A stretch of 64,000 nt of DNA from CAYNHZ01 sp964397445. GTDB taxonomy: Bacteria > Bacteroidota > Bacteroidia > Bacteroidales > UBA932. The first letter of the stretch is position 1, and each line of letters starts with the position of its first letter. Under the pieces are notes generated by a model. The model made no database searches. It was not told the DNA's origin and worked only from the letters and a program-made list of their open reading frames with translations. The stretch is taken from contig CAYNHZ010000002.1 in the NCBI GenBank assembly GCA_964397445.1, positions 186,001 through 250,000 of the forward strand, in the 5' to 3' direction. Shown in pieces: positions 16,706 to 26,055 of this stretch. A program made the position numbers and the translations under genes.

Positions 16706-17575
16706 ATGAGAAAATTAATTATATCAATAGCCTTATGTCTATTATCGTTCTTCATATATGGTCAATCTTCTCCAAAACTAAGTGCGCCAAAAACATACTT
16801 AGAGGGAAATGAGATAATAATTGAATACGACATCGTTTTGGGATATAAAGTAGCAAGTTGTACAGTATCGCTATTTGTCAGCACTGACGGAGGAAAACTT
16901 TTCTACCCATTTTCGTTAAAAAAAGTATCCGGGGATGTTGGACTTGTTGAATCATCCGGACACAAGAGGATTGCTTGGAGGGTGACTGAGGAGCAGCAAC
17001 TTCTAAATGGGGAAGACATTCAATTTGATATCAGAACTTCAGATATTCAATATAAAAGTAAGTCGGTGATTAAGAGTGAAGAGAAAAAAATCTATGAGAG
17101 TGGCGGAGATCTCAGACGGATAGATAGACCGAGTATGGTTTTGATTCAATACGCGATGGGAGTTTATCCACAACTAAGTTATGGCGCTATGGTGGGGTGG
17201 TCAAAAGGGGCAGGGGCTTATATAAAATATAGGGATAGTTTTGTTGATGACCAGTACGATAATGAATCCCTTTCAGAATCTTTTGTTACCTCCTATGATA
17301 TTAATAAAAAGCCATTTAGAGTTATAACAGCAGGAGTTTTGGTTAGAGTTGCCAAGTGGTTGTATTTATATACAGGGGCAGGATATGGTGAGAGGTCGCT
17401 AATCTGGCAAAATCCATCTCAAAAATGGACGCGTATCACAGATTATTCACTGTCAGGAGTTTCTGTTGATGGAGGGGCGATTTTTAGATTCGGTTTAGTC
17501 TCTATTTCTGCCGGTTATAACACTATCAATTTTAAATACTCTAATATTGAAGTTGGAGTAGGTTTTACTTTCTAA
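16706..17575 (+). CDS. Exported protein with an Ig-like N-domain and a possible beta-barrel
   Basis: A 289-residue protein with a signal peptide (1-19, ending YGQS). The first half (about 25-110) is an Ig-like domain with VSLFVSTDGGKLFYPF and GHKRIAWRV, seen in other exported Bacteroidota proteins that accompany caspase or formylglycine-generating domains. The second half has alternating aromatic and small residues and ends in GVGFTF, a terminal Phe typical of outer-membrane barrels. It could therefore sit in the outer membrane. It lies 21 bp after the caspase-like gene and 12 bp before the LRR lipoprotein gene. No function is known. Confidence 0.65.
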   Translation: MRKLIISIALCLLSFFIYGQSSPKLSAPKTYLEGNEIIIEYDIVLGYKVASCTVSLFVSTDGGKLFYPFSLKKVSGDVGLVESSGHKRIAWRVTEEQQLLNGEDIQFDIRTSDIQYKSKSVIKSEEKKIYESGGDLRRIDRPSMVLIQYAMGVYPQLSYGAMVGWSKGAGAYIKYRDSFVDDQYDNESLSESFVTSYDINKKPFRVITAGVLVRVAKWLYLYTGAGYGERSLIWQNPSQKWTRITDYSLSGVSVDGGAIFRFGLVSISAGYNTINFKYSNIEVGVGFTF

Positions 17576-17587
17576 AAATATTTATCT

Positions 17588-19225
17588 ATGAAAAATAAAT
17601 TTTACATATTAATATTGATGGTTTTTTCCTTTAATATCATACACTCTTGTATGGTAGACCCGACTATTGATGATTTTAAATCTAACCCCTCATTATCAGT
17701 TGTTTTAACTGGTGATTTTTCATCTTTAACACAAACAACCGTAACTCTTTCCGGTACAATAAAGAGTGTTGGTAATTCAAATATTATCAATAGAGGCATT
17801 TGTTACTCTACTAATAATAACCCCAGTATTTCCGGTATAATGGAACCCTCCTCCTCATTCCAAAGTACATATTCTGTAACGATATCTAATCTTTCAGCAT
17901 CTACTAAATATTACTATTGTGCTTATGCAGAAAATTCTTCCGGAGTATCTTATGGATCTGTAAAGTCTTTCACTACTATAGATTACATTAATCTTCAAGT
18001 TACCACCAATGCTCCCACAAGTATCACTCAAACTTCGGCTACACTTAATGGATATGTCAATAAGTTAGCGAGTTCCTCAGTGGTTGAGTGTGGTTTTTGT
18101 TGGGATATCAAAGAGAATCCGACAGTAAATTTAATAAGTGTTGTCAAATTATCTTCAAGAATCGGGAATTATTCAGCGCCTATAAGTGGATTAACCCCTA
18201 TGACTAAATATTATGTAAAGGCTTTTGCTAAAGATGAAAAAGGTGTTTATTATTATGGAGATCAAGTAACATTTACTACTATGCAAGTAGATAAACAGCG
18301 GCTTGCATTAGAAGCCCTTTTTAACTCGACTAATGGTAATAATTGGGTTAAAAAAACAAATTGGTGCTCTAATGAAGATATTTCTACTTGGTATGGGGTG
18401 ACTGTATATAATGGAAATGTCACAAAAATTCAATTAAGAACAAATAATCTGATTGGCACCATACCATCTCAAATCAAAGATTTAACACAACTTAAAGTAT
18501 TTGATATCGGTAATGATTTCTCTTCCTATCAGACGAACTATAATATAATATCCGGCGGTATAGATCTCTCATCAAATACTTCTCTTTCAGAATTAATTCT
18601 TGAATATAATAGAGTATCTTCTTTGGAAATAGGGGATAATATTAATCTTACAAGATTGATCTGTTATTCAAATAATATACAATCGTTAGATTTGCATAAT
18701 AACACCTCTTTGGCAGAAATTAGTTGTTCTTCTAATCCTATTACATATCTAAATGTTCAAGGTCTTAATAAGTTAACTTCATTGAATTGTTTACAATGTA
18801 TTCTTACCTCCTTGAATGTTTCTTCACTTTCTGCACTTTCTTATTTGGATTGTAGCTTTAATAAATTAACCTCTTTAGATGTCTCCTCAAATTTGAATCT
18901 ATCCAATTTGTTTCTTATTTACAATAAAATAAAAACTATTGATTTGAATAAAAACACTAAACTAATGGTTCTTTCAAGTGAGGGAAATTTGATGAAGAGT
19001 TTAAATATTCGAAATAATATTAAATTGGAAAATGTCTATTTAGGAAACCAACAAGATGATAAAGGATCATTGATTACTATGAAACTCTATTTGACAGAAA
19101 AACAATATTCTGAAAAATGGGTACCTATCTGGTCTAATGTAGGAGCTAACCTAAATATTATTACTGATTATCAATCTTCTATTTCTGGAAATGAGGACTA
19201 TGGACACAATGATTATTTGTGGTAA
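17588..19225 (+). CDS. Lipoprotein with FN3-like and leucine-rich repeats
   Basis: A 545-residue lipoprotein with lipobox IIHSC (Cys21). Two fibronectin-III-like repeats (about 35-130 and 138-232) have the Bacteroidota form TQTTVTLSGTI and TQTSATLNGYV, with Cys-containing strands. A spacer containing NWVKKTNWCSNEDISTWYGV comes next, as in many plant-type LRR proteins. The C-terminal part (about 275-510) is made of leucine-rich repeats such as LSALSYLDCSFNKLTSLD. It is likely anchored at the cell surface and used to bind protein or sugar partners. The product overlaps a long frame of the next gene, for which a later start is preferred. Confidence 0.8.
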   Translation: MKNKFYILILMVFSFNIIHSCMVDPTIDDFKSNPSLSVVLTGDFSSLTQTTVTLSGTIKSVGNSNIINRGICYSTNNNPSISGIMEPSSSFQSTYSVTISNLSASTKYYYCAYAENSSGVSYGSVKSFTTIDYINLQVTTNAPTSITQTSATLNGYVNKLASSSVVECGFCWDIKENPTVNLISVVKLSSRIGNYSAPISGLTPMTKYYVKAFAKDEKGVYYYGDQVTFTTMQVDKQRLALEALFNSTNGNNWVKKTNWCSNEDISTWYGVTVYNGNVTKIQLRTNNLIGTIPSQIKDLTQLKVFDIGNDFSSYQTNYNIISGGIDLSSNTSLSELILEYNRVSSLEIGDNINLTRLICYSNNIQSLDLHNNTSLAEISCSSNPITYLNVQGLNKLTSLNCLQCILTSLNVSSLSALSYLDCSFNKLTSLDVSSNLNLSNLFLIYNKIKTIDLNKNTKLMVLSSEGNLMKSLNIRNNIKLENVYLGNQQDDKGSLITMKLYLTEKQYSEKWVPIWSNVGANLNIITDYQSSISGNEDYGHNDYLW

Positions 19226-19242
19226 TAATAAAAAATGAGATT

Positions 19243-21207
19243 ATGAAAAAGATATATTTATTTACAATTATTGTAGCTCTCTTTTTCCAAGGATGTGAAA
19301 AAGAGAAACTGTTACCTAAAAACGAATTTGAGACCATTGAGTTTATAGCTAATACGGAAGTTGAAACAAAAACCATTTTACATGGACAAGAGTCTGATGA
19401 TATACGCAAAATTTTTTGGATGCCGCAAGACTCAATAATGCTGTTTTATTCAAGAGGGGTATCTAAATTAGTATATAATGGGATTGATACAGTAGCTCAA
19501 GCCCCTTTTTCAGGATTAGCTCCAACCTCTTCCTACTATTATTCTATTTATCCATATAATGCGAAAAACTCTATAAATTATCAATCTCAGGAGTTGACAT
19601 TCTATCTACCTAAAGTACAGGAATATAGGGATAAATCATTTGCAAACAATATCTTCCCTATGGTTGCATCAAGTACCAACACACAACTCTCCTTTATGAA
19701 TCTGTGTGGTGTATTGGAGATAAGATTAAAAGGGTCACAATCTATCTCTTCGATTACATTTCAATCTAAAGATGCTAAAGGTGCCGCTATCCCTGTTTCA
19801 GGAAAGGCTTATGTCAAAATGAATTATGAAACAGTTCCTACTATTGTAATGGATCAAGTTGAATCTTTTAGTAGTGTTAAATTGGATATGACAAAATCAC
19901 CTATTCAATTAAATGTATCTTTACCCAAAACATTTTATATCGTATTACCTCCGGGAACATATAACACTTTTGATCTTAGAATACGAGATTCTAATGGTTA
20001 TGTTATGGTAAAATCTGGTGTTAAACCACTCTCCATTATCCGTTCAAATGGATGCCAAGCAGGTCAATTCTCTTATGTGCCTACTGTTATTGATTTAAAT
20101 ATTGATGGATATGCCAATTCTTATATTGTCTCTAATGAGGGGCAGTATAAATTTAAAGCGGATGTTATAGGAAATGGTTCAGATGGAATTATTCAAGGTG
20201 TCGGATTTCACACCACTTCTTCAACTATATCTCCCCTTTCAGCTCAATTGCTATGGCAAGATAAGGAGAATCTTATCACAAAAGTTGAATTTGACAAAAA
20301 TAACAAAACAATCTCATTTGTTGCATCAGAGTTGAAAGGTAATGCTGTAATAGCTGCCTATTCTGATATTGAAGGAAAAGGTAGTATCTTGTGGAGTTGG
20401 CATATATGGTTGACAGATGCACCCTCTATTGACGGCTATTATCTGGGAAACGTCAAATACGAGATGCTTGATAGAAATTTAGGAGCATTACGTAATAATC
20501 CGGGCACAACGAATGAGGAAAAAACAGAATCTTATGGATTGCTTTATCAATGGGGGAGGAAAGACCCTTTTCCGGGCACTTCGTCTTTTAATAGCGATGT
20601 AGAGAGGGTTTTGTATGGTAAGGTTAATGCAATATCTCTTATAGGTACCAATAATTCTTTGGGTACAATAAATGGCTCAATACTAAATCCGACAGTGTTC
20701 TTGGTTGCCAATCAAGGGGCATTTGGGCACGTTGATTGGCTTATCTCAGGAAGAAATGGTTATTTGTGGGGAAATCCGTTCGGATACGATGGTACCCCCT
20801 ACAACATAAAAAAAACCATCTACGATCCTTGTCCCCCAGGTTATATGGTTCCCCCACGTTATATTTGGAATAATTTCACATACAATGGTGTGAATTCGGA
20901 TGATCCAGGTTTCTTCAATGTAACAGCTCTCTTCTCTAACGGTTGGCATTTTTATTACCAAGAATTTAGGAAGGGTAAGACCACTTGGTACCCCGCTTGC
21001 GGTTATAGACCTTGTATTCCTGGTAATATTCAATATAGCGGTACTTTAGGGTCATATTGGAGCAGTTCCCCTTTTTCAGGAACGACAGATTTAGACCACT
21101 CTTCCGGATTTCATTTCAATATAGGTTCTGTTTATCCTAATTCCCCAAGAAAAGGGAGAGCAGATGGAAGTCCGATTCGCTGTGTTAAGACAACATCTAT
21201 TAAATAA
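19243..21207 (+). CDS. Fimbrillin-like lipoprotein with a FISUMP-type C-terminus
   Basis: A 654-residue lipoprotein. The ATG at 19243 gives MKKIYLF and the lipobox FFQGC (Cys17). An upstream in-frame start at 19219 would overlap the LRR gene and lack a signal. The N-terminal part (about 25-260) resembles fimbrillin-like domains: FIANTEVETKTIL, SYYYSIYPYNA and FMNLCGVLEIRL. The last 200 residues resemble the FISUMP/major paralogous domain, with YEMLDRNLGALR, YGLLYQWGRKDPFPG and GSPIRCVKT. It is likely a surface or fimbrial protein. It is the last of five exported proteins in tight array. The combination fits a surface structure rather than a soluble enzyme. Confidence 0.72.
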   Translation: MKKIYLFTIIVALFFQGCEKEKLLPKNEFETIEFIANTEVETKTILHGQESDDIRKIFWMPQDSIMLFYSRGVSKLVYNGIDTVAQAPFSGLAPTSSYYYSIYPYNAKNSINYQSQELTFYLPKVQEYRDKSFANNIFPMVASSTNTQLSFMNLCGVLEIRLKGSQSISSITFQSKDAKGAAIPVSGKAYVKMNYETVPTIVMDQVESFSSVKLDMTKSPIQLNVSLPKTFYIVLPPGTYNTFDLRIRDSNGYVMVKSGVKPLSIIRSNGCQAGQFSYVPTVIDLNIDGYANSYIVSNEGQYKFKADVIGNGSDGIIQGVGFHTTSSTISPLSAQLLWQDKENLITKVEFDKNNKTISFVASELKGNAVIAAYSDIEGKGSILWSWHIWLTDAPSIDGYYLGNVKYEMLDRNLGALRNNPGTTNEEKTESYGLLYQWGRKDPFPGTSSFNSDVERVLYGKVNAISLIGTNNSLGTINGSILNPTVFLVANQGAFGHVDWLISGRNGYLWGNPFGYDGTPYNIKKTIYDPCPPGYMVPPRYIWNNFTYNGVNSDDPGFFNVTALFSNGWHFYYQEFRKGKTTWYPACGYRPCIPGNIQYSGTLGSYWSSSPFSGTTDLDHSSGFHFNIGSVYPNSPRKGRADGSPIRCVKTTSIK

Positions 21208-21240
21208 CTCTTAACAACTAAATGATTATCAAATATTTTT

Positions 21241-22692
21241 ATGGAAAATTATTTATTAAATTATATTAAAGGATTCCCATTCCTTGATATTGTTTCGCCG
21301 GCTACATTAGGAAGGGGAATCTTTGAAATTGATCTTAAAGGACAAAATGAACTTATAGAATTATATGAACAATATAAAGGTACAATATTAAAATTTGTAC
21401 CAGCTTCGGGAGCTGCCTCAAGGATGTTTAAGGATCTCTATGAAGCTCAGATAGATTTAGATAATAATAAAGAGATTTCCACGTCTTCACCTGCTTCCAT
21501 TTTTTTTCATAATATTAAGAAATTTCCATTCTACCTCTCTGAAAAGATAGATAATCTCTCAAAAAAGGAGATTTTAGAATATGTGCTTGGGGAAAAGGGG
21601 TTGAATTATGGATCTTTACCAAAAGGACAAATTCTTTTTCATAAATATAACGGTGCCCATTTTCTACCAGGAGGTGAGACTCGTACAGCATTTGAGGAAC
21701 ATTTAGTTGAGGGAGCGTTATATGCTAAAGAGTCAAGTGGTGAGGTTAATATCCATTTCACTGTCTCCCCTGAACACTTGAATGGTTTTAAAAATATTTT
21801 ATCGAAAGTTGTATGCAGATATGAGGCGCGTTTTGATTGTAAATACAATATTTTTTTCAGTATACAGGAGCCATCTACCGATATTATTGCTGTAAATGAG
21901 GATAATACCCCGTTTATTAAACAAGACGGTACCCCTTTGTATAGGCCGGGGGGACATGGTGCCCTTTTAAATAATCTTAATAAAATTGACGCAGATATTA
22001 TTTTTCTTAAAAACATAGATAATATTATCAGGGAGGAGTTGATTGGGACAACCCTAAGATGGAAAATGATTTTAGCCGGTAAATTATTGGAGATTCGCCA
22101 CAAAATCTTCAACTATCTTGTGCTTCTTGACACCTCCCCGACAGAAGAGTTGATAACTGAGATTATCCAATTCTTAGATAGTGAGTTATGTGTAAAAATA
22201 CCAAAAATTGATCGAGCTATCATTATCCCATATCTCCACGATAAACTCAATAGGCCAATTCGTGTCTGCGGAATGGTGAAAAATGAGGGGGAGCCAGGTG
22301 GGGGACCGTTTATTGTTTACGATAACGATATGAGTACCTCTCTTCAAATACTTGAAGGGGCCCAAATTGATAAATCAAACCCTATATCAAAAGGGGCTTT
22401 TGACCTATCTACCCATTTCAATCCTGTCGATATAGTTTGCTCAATATTTGACTATAAAGGGAAAAAATTTGACCTGTCTAAGTTTGTCGATCCTCAGACA
22501 GGTCTTATAAGTTCTAAAAGCTATGAGGGTAAGAAGCTAAAAGCTCAAGAATTACCCGGCTTATGGAATGGCTCTATGAGTAATTGGAACACTTTGTTTG
22601 TTGAAACCCCCATCATCACATTTAACCCTGTAAAGACGGTTAATGATCTGTTGAGGAGGGAACATCTCGGTGATTACCAACCAAGTATATAG
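21241..22692 (+). CDS. DUF4301 family protein, possibly a nucleotidyltransferase-like enzyme
   Basis: A 483-residue soluble protein of the Bacteroidota DUF4301 family. Conserved-looking segments are KFVPASGAASRMFKDL near residue 50, LPGGETRTAFEEHL, and RPGGHGALLNNLN near 240. The first resembles the sugar-nucleotide pyrophosphorylase loop (LAAGxGxRM). The last resembles the GHG element of UDP-sugar pyrophosphorylases. A nucleotidyltransferase-like fold is therefore my inference; no substrate can be proposed. It follows the exported cluster by 33 bp and might share its transcript. Its 3' end overlaps the convergent deoxyhypusine-synthase-like gene by 19 bp. Confidence 0.75.
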   Translation: MENYLLNYIKGFPFLDIVSPATLGRGIFEIDLKGQNELIELYEQYKGTILKFVPASGAASRMFKDLYEAQIDLDNNKEISTSSPASIFFHNIKKFPFYLSEKIDNLSKKEILEYVLGEKGLNYGSLPKGQILFHKYNGAHFLPGGETRTAFEEHLVEGALYAKESSGEVNIHFTVSPEHLNGFKNILSKVVCRYEARFDCKYNIFFSIQEPSTDIIAVNEDNTPFIKQDGTPLYRPGGHGALLNNLNKIDADIIFLKNIDNIIREELIGTTLRWKMILAGKLLEIRHKIFNYLVLLDTSPTEELITEIIQFLDSELCVKIPKIDRAIIIPYLHDKLNRPIRVCGMVKNEGEPGGGPFIVYDNDMSTSLQILEGAQIDKSNPISKGAFDLSTHFNPVDIVCSIFDYKGKKFDLSKFVDPQTGLISSKSYEGKKLKAQELPGLWNGSMSNWNTLFVETPIITFNPVKTVNDLLRREHLGDYQPSI

Positions 22693-23654
22693 GCAAACAT
22701 CAGTGGAGCAACAATAGTTGCATCCGATTCAACTATAAATTTTGGAGTTTCTATTGCCAATTTTCCCCAAGTGATTTTCTCGTTTGGAACTGCACCGGAA
22801 TACGATCCATATGATGTGGTTGAGTCAGATATTTGGCAGAAATATTTCCATAATGGAACATCGTGCCACTCAAGGTCTTGTTCCATCATAGGGACAACAC
22901 AAATAGGGAAATCTCCCGCTGTGCCGCCTCCTATTTGGAAGAAACCAACACCCTCTCCACCTGAATTTTTACGATACCATTCTGTTAGGAATATCATAGT
23001 TTCAATTCCGTTTTTTACCATTGATTTTGAAGGGTCAAATTCACCCCTTATGCAGTGTGCAGTGTAAATATTAGCTGTTGTGCAATCTTCCCAAGCAGGA
23101 ACTACTATAGGAATGTTCTTTTCGCAGGCAGCAAGTACCCAACTATCTTTCGGATCGATCTCGTAATATTGTTCAAGAACCCCTGTTCTTATAAGTTTAT
23201 AAATGACCTCCCAAGGGAAAAGTCTCTCCCCTTTTGCTTTCATATCGTTCCAGACATCAACTAAATGTCTTTCCAATCTTCTGAAAGCCTCCTCTTCCGG
23301 AATACAAGTATCTGTAACCCTATTCATATGACTATTCAATAACTCTTGTTCTTGTTCGGGTGTCAAATCTCGATAATTTGGGACTCTTTTGTAATGAGAA
23401 TGGGCAACAAGATTCATAATATCCTCTTCAAGATTGTTGGCAGAGCAAGATACAATGCTTATTTTATCTCTTCTAATCATCTCTGCAAGTGAAAGACCAA
23501 GCTCGGCAGTGCTCATTGCTCCTGCCATTGCAAGCATCATCTTGCCACCTTTATTAATGTGATTATCATAGGCTTTAGCTGCATCAACTAATGAAGCCGA
23601 ATTGAAATGGCGATAGTGATGTGTGATAAATTGTGAAATAGGTCCTCTGTTCAT
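22674..23654 (-). CDS. Deoxyhypusine synthase-like enzyme
   Basis: A 326-residue homologue of deoxyhypusine synthase, an NAD-dependent enzyme that transfers an aminobutyl group from spermidine. Bacteria lack eIF5A, so the acceptor here must differ; homospermidine synthesis is one possibility. Family features are AMAGAMSTAELGLSLAEMI, VPAWEDCT, and IGGGTAGDFPICVVPM. The catalytic-lysine segment ITWGKLA has Lys298 equivalent to the lysine of the eukaryotic enzyme, and SDATIVAPLMFA follows. All active-site parts seem present, so the protein is probably an active transferase. It is a lone gene, divergent from ffh. Confidence 0.87.
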   Translation of the reverse strand: MNRGPISQFITHHYRHFNSASLVDAAKAYDNHINKGGKMMLAMAGAMSTAELGLSLAEMIRRDKISIVSCSANNLEEDIMNLVAHSHYKRVPNYRDLTPEQEQELLNSHMNRVTDTCIPEEEAFRRLERHLVDVWNDMKAKGERLFPWEVIYKLIRTGVLEQYYEIDPKDSWVLAACEKNIPIVVPAWEDCTTANIYTAHCIRGEFDPSKSMVKNGIETMIFLTEWYRKNSGGEGVGFFQIGGGTAGDFPICVVPMMEQDLEWHDVPLWKYFCQISDSTTSYGSYSGAVPNEKITWGKLAIETPKFIVESDATIVAPLMFAYILGW

Positions 23655-23721
23655 AATATAATATGTTTATATGTTTGTCGATAAAGTTATCTAACCAATT
23701 CGCAAAATTACCATTTTTTCC

Positions 23722-23729
23722 TAATTTTG
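23722..23729 (+). promoter_or_regulatory. -7 box of ffh (a minus-strand box for the DHS-like gene lies at 23703-23710)
   Basis: TAATTTTG on the plus strand lies 26 bases before the ATG of ffh. The same sequence on the minus strand (23710-23703) lies 48 bases before the DHS-like gene. The boxes rule out a longer ffh start at 23663. Confidence 0.5.
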
Positions 23730-23755
23730 CAGTTTATTTTAATATCAAATTAGCT

Positions 23756-25090
23756 ATGTTTGAAAATTTGACCGACAAATTAGAGAGATCCTTTAAAATT
23801 ATTAAAGGACAGGGGAGAATAACTGATATAAATATTGCTGAGACTTTAAAGGAGGTCAGAAGATCTCTTTTAGATGCAGACGTAAGTTATAAGATAGCCA
23901 AAACTTTTTGTGACGATGTCAAACAAAAGGCTATTGGTCAAGATGTTCTAAAAGCAGTTCGCCCTGACCAGATGATGGTTAAAATAGTGCACGACGAACT
24001 TGCTTTGCTTATGGGCAGTGAAGCATCAGATATAAATATCAAAGGCAATCCTGGAATTGTTCTTGTATCTGGACTGCAAGGTTCAGGTAAAACCACATTC
24101 TCAGGTAAATTAGCTCTAAACTGTAAGAATAAAAGAGGGCTAAAAGTGATGCTTGTTGCAGGTGACGTTTATCGCCCTGCAGCTATTGAGCAATTAAAAA
24201 TCCTCGGTGAGCAGATTCAAGTCTTTGTATATACAGAAGAGGGGAGTAAAGATCCTGTTTCGATTTCAAAAAACGCTATTGCACTTGCAAAGCGTGAGGG
24301 ATATTCTCTTGTTATCATAGATACTGCTGGTCGTTTGGCTATTGATGAGCAGATGATGAATGAGATAGCCTCAATAAAGAAGAGTGTAAATCCAACAGAA
24401 ACCCTTTTTGTAGTTGATGCAATGACAGGGCAAGATGCTGTTGAGACCGCTCGTGCTTTCAATGAGAGGTTGAATTTTGATGGTGTTGTCCTTACTAAAA
24501 TGGATGGTGATACCAGAGGTGGAGCTGCACTCTCAATCAAGGCCGTGGTTAATAAACCGATTAAATTTATCAGTTCAGGAGAAAAGCTTGAGGCCCTTGA
24601 TGTTTTCCACCCAACTCGAATAGCTGACAGAATCTTGGGGATGGGAGATGTTGTTTCTCTCGTAGAGAAGGCTCAAGAACAGTTTGATGAGGAACAAGCA
24701 AGAAGATTATCTAAGAAACTCGCTAAAGATCAATTCAATTTGACCGATTTTTATCAACAGATACAGCAGATAAAAAAGATGGGAAATATAAAAGATCTTG
24801 CATCTATGATTCCCGGAATTGGTAAAGCGTTGAAGGATGTGGATATTGATAATAACTCTTTCAAGGGGGTAGAGGCTATAATTATGTCTATGACCATTCA
24901 AGAGAGGGAGAATCCTCAGATAATTAACGGAAGTCGCAGACGAAGAATTGCAGATGGAAGCGGAACAACGATTGCTGATGTAAACAGACTTCTAAAACAA
25001 TTTGAAGACACCAGAAAGGTTATGAAAAATGTTGCAGGTGGTGGGGCACGAAATGCGGTAAATGCAATGAGAGGTATGAAGCGCAGATAA
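23756..25090 (+). CDS. ffh: Signal recognition particle protein Ffh
   Basis: GTPase of the signal recognition particle that targets nascent membrane proteins to SecYEG with 4.5S RNA and FtsY. The 444-residue protein has the N-domain, the G-domain P-loop GLQGSGKTTFSGKLA, the switch motif DTAGR and the specificity segment TKMDGDTRGGAALS. The C-terminal methionine-rich M-domain follows (IKKMGNIKDLASMIPGIGK). The start is placed at the ATG at 23756 (MFENLTDKL). The longer frame begins before the -7 box and adds an unrelated hydrophobic stretch. Ffh is usually about 440-450 residues. Confidence 0.96.
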   Translation: MFENLTDKLERSFKIIKGQGRITDINIAETLKEVRRSLLDADVSYKIAKTFCDDVKQKAIGQDVLKAVRPDQMMVKIVHDELALLMGSEASDINIKGNPGIVLVSGLQGSGKTTFSGKLALNCKNKRGLKVMLVAGDVYRPAAIEQLKILGEQIQVFVYTEEGSKDPVSISKNAIALAKREGYSLVIIDTAGRLAIDEQMMNEIASIKKSVNPTETLFVVDAMTGQDAVETARAFNERLNFDGVVLTKMDGDTRGGAALSIKAVVNKPIKFISSGEKLEALDVFHPTRIADRILGMGDVVSLVEKAQEQFDEEQARRLSKKLAKDQFNLTDFYQQIQQIKKMGNIKDLASMIPGIGKALKDVDIDNNSFKGVEAIIMSMTIQERENPQIINGSRRRRIADGSGTTIADVNRLLKQFEDTRKVMKNVAGGGARNAVNAMRGMKRR

Positions 25091-25129
25091 AAAATATTAA
25101 TCTATCAATCATTTAAAAACAAGTGTATT

Positions 25130-26011
25130 ATGACAATTCTTAATGGAAAAGAGACAGCAAATGTGATAAAAAAAGATATCGCAAACAAGGTTGCACAGAT
25201 GGTCTCAAACGGAGAGCGCCCTCCACATCTTGTAGCAGTTCTTGTTGGAGATAGCGGAGCGAGTAAAACCTATGTTGCGAACAAAGAGAAAGCTTGTTCG
25301 GAAGTTGGGTTCAAATCCTCTCTTCTAACTTTCAACTCAGATATCACTGAATCCTGCTTACTTTCTGAGATAGAAAAACTCAATAATGACGATGATGTTG
25401 ATGGATTTATCGTTCAACTTCCACTCCCTAAACACATTGATGAGAATAAAGTTGTTAATGCCATTTCCATATATAAAGATGTAGACGGATTTAATCCAAT
25501 TAATATAGGTAAACTGATGTTAGGTGAAGATACCTTCATCTCTGCTACCCCTTATGGGATAATGTTACTGTTGGAGCACTATAATATCCCAACCTCCGGA
25601 AAACATTGTGTTATACTTGGCAGAAGTAATATTGTAGGGCGTCCTATAGCTAACCTACTCTCTCAGAAATCCTATCCTGGAGATTGTACGGTAACTATGT
25701 GTCATAGCAGAACAAAAGATATTAAATCGTTTACCCTTCAAGCAGATATAATCATAGCAGCTCTTGGTGTTCCACAATTTCTTAAAGAGGATATGGTGAA
25801 AGAGGGGGCAGTAGTTATTGATGTGGGAATCACAAGGGTTCCTGCGGATAATCCTAAAGGGTATAAAATTGTTGGTGATGTCGATTATGACAGAGTAGCC
25901 CCTAAATGCTCATATATTACCCCTGTACCTGGTGGAGTGGGTCCTATGACCATAATTTCACTTATGAAGAATACATTCAGGGCGAGGTCTTTAAAACATA
26001 AAACAAAATAA
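25130..26011 (+). CDS. folD: Bifunctional methylenetetrahydrofolate dehydrogenase/cyclohydrolase
   Basis: Interconverts 5,10-methylene- and 10-formyl-tetrahydrofolate for one-carbon metabolism. The 293 residues match FolD. The catalytic Lys52 is in the YVANK motif (Tyr48). The Rossmann element GRSNIVGRPIANLL and the C-terminal PVPGGVGPMTI are also present. It lies 39 bp after ffh and may be co-transcribed, but their functions are unrelated. There is no visible anomaly. Confidence 0.96.
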   Translation: MTILNGKETANVIKKDIANKVAQMVSNGERPPHLVAVLVGDSGASKTYVANKEKACSEVGFKSSLLTFNSDITESCLLSEIEKLNNDDDVDGFIVQLPLPKHIDENKVVNAISIYKDVDGFNPINIGKLMLGEDTFISATPYGIMLLLEHYNIPTSGKHCVILGRSNIVGRPIANLLSQKSYPGDCTVTMCHSRTKDIKSFTLQADIIIAALGVPQFLKEDMVKEGAVVIDVGITRVPADNPKGYKIVGDVDYDRVAPKCSYITPVPGGVGPMTIISLMKNTFRARSLKHKTK

Positions 26012-26022
26012 ATTAAAAAAAA

Positions 26023-26053
26023 TTTGGATTTTTAAAAATCATACTTACCTTTG
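26023..26053 (+). promoter_or_regulatory. Promoter of the ABC transporter-GntR operon
   Basis: TTTG (26023-26026), 19 bases, TACCTTTG (26046-26053): a textbook Bacteroidota promoter. Transcription should start within the operator at 26056-26077. Confidence 0.85.
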
Positions 26054-26055
26054 CG

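Noticed and set aside
14038..21207. Type IX secretion of the caspase cluster products
   Set aside because: I saw no C-terminal sorting domain (no Por-type end motif) in any of the five proteins, so the export route is left open.
23663..23755. N-terminal extension of Ffh
   Set aside because: The stretch precedes the -7 box, overlaps the divergent promoter and is unlike any Ffh N-domain.
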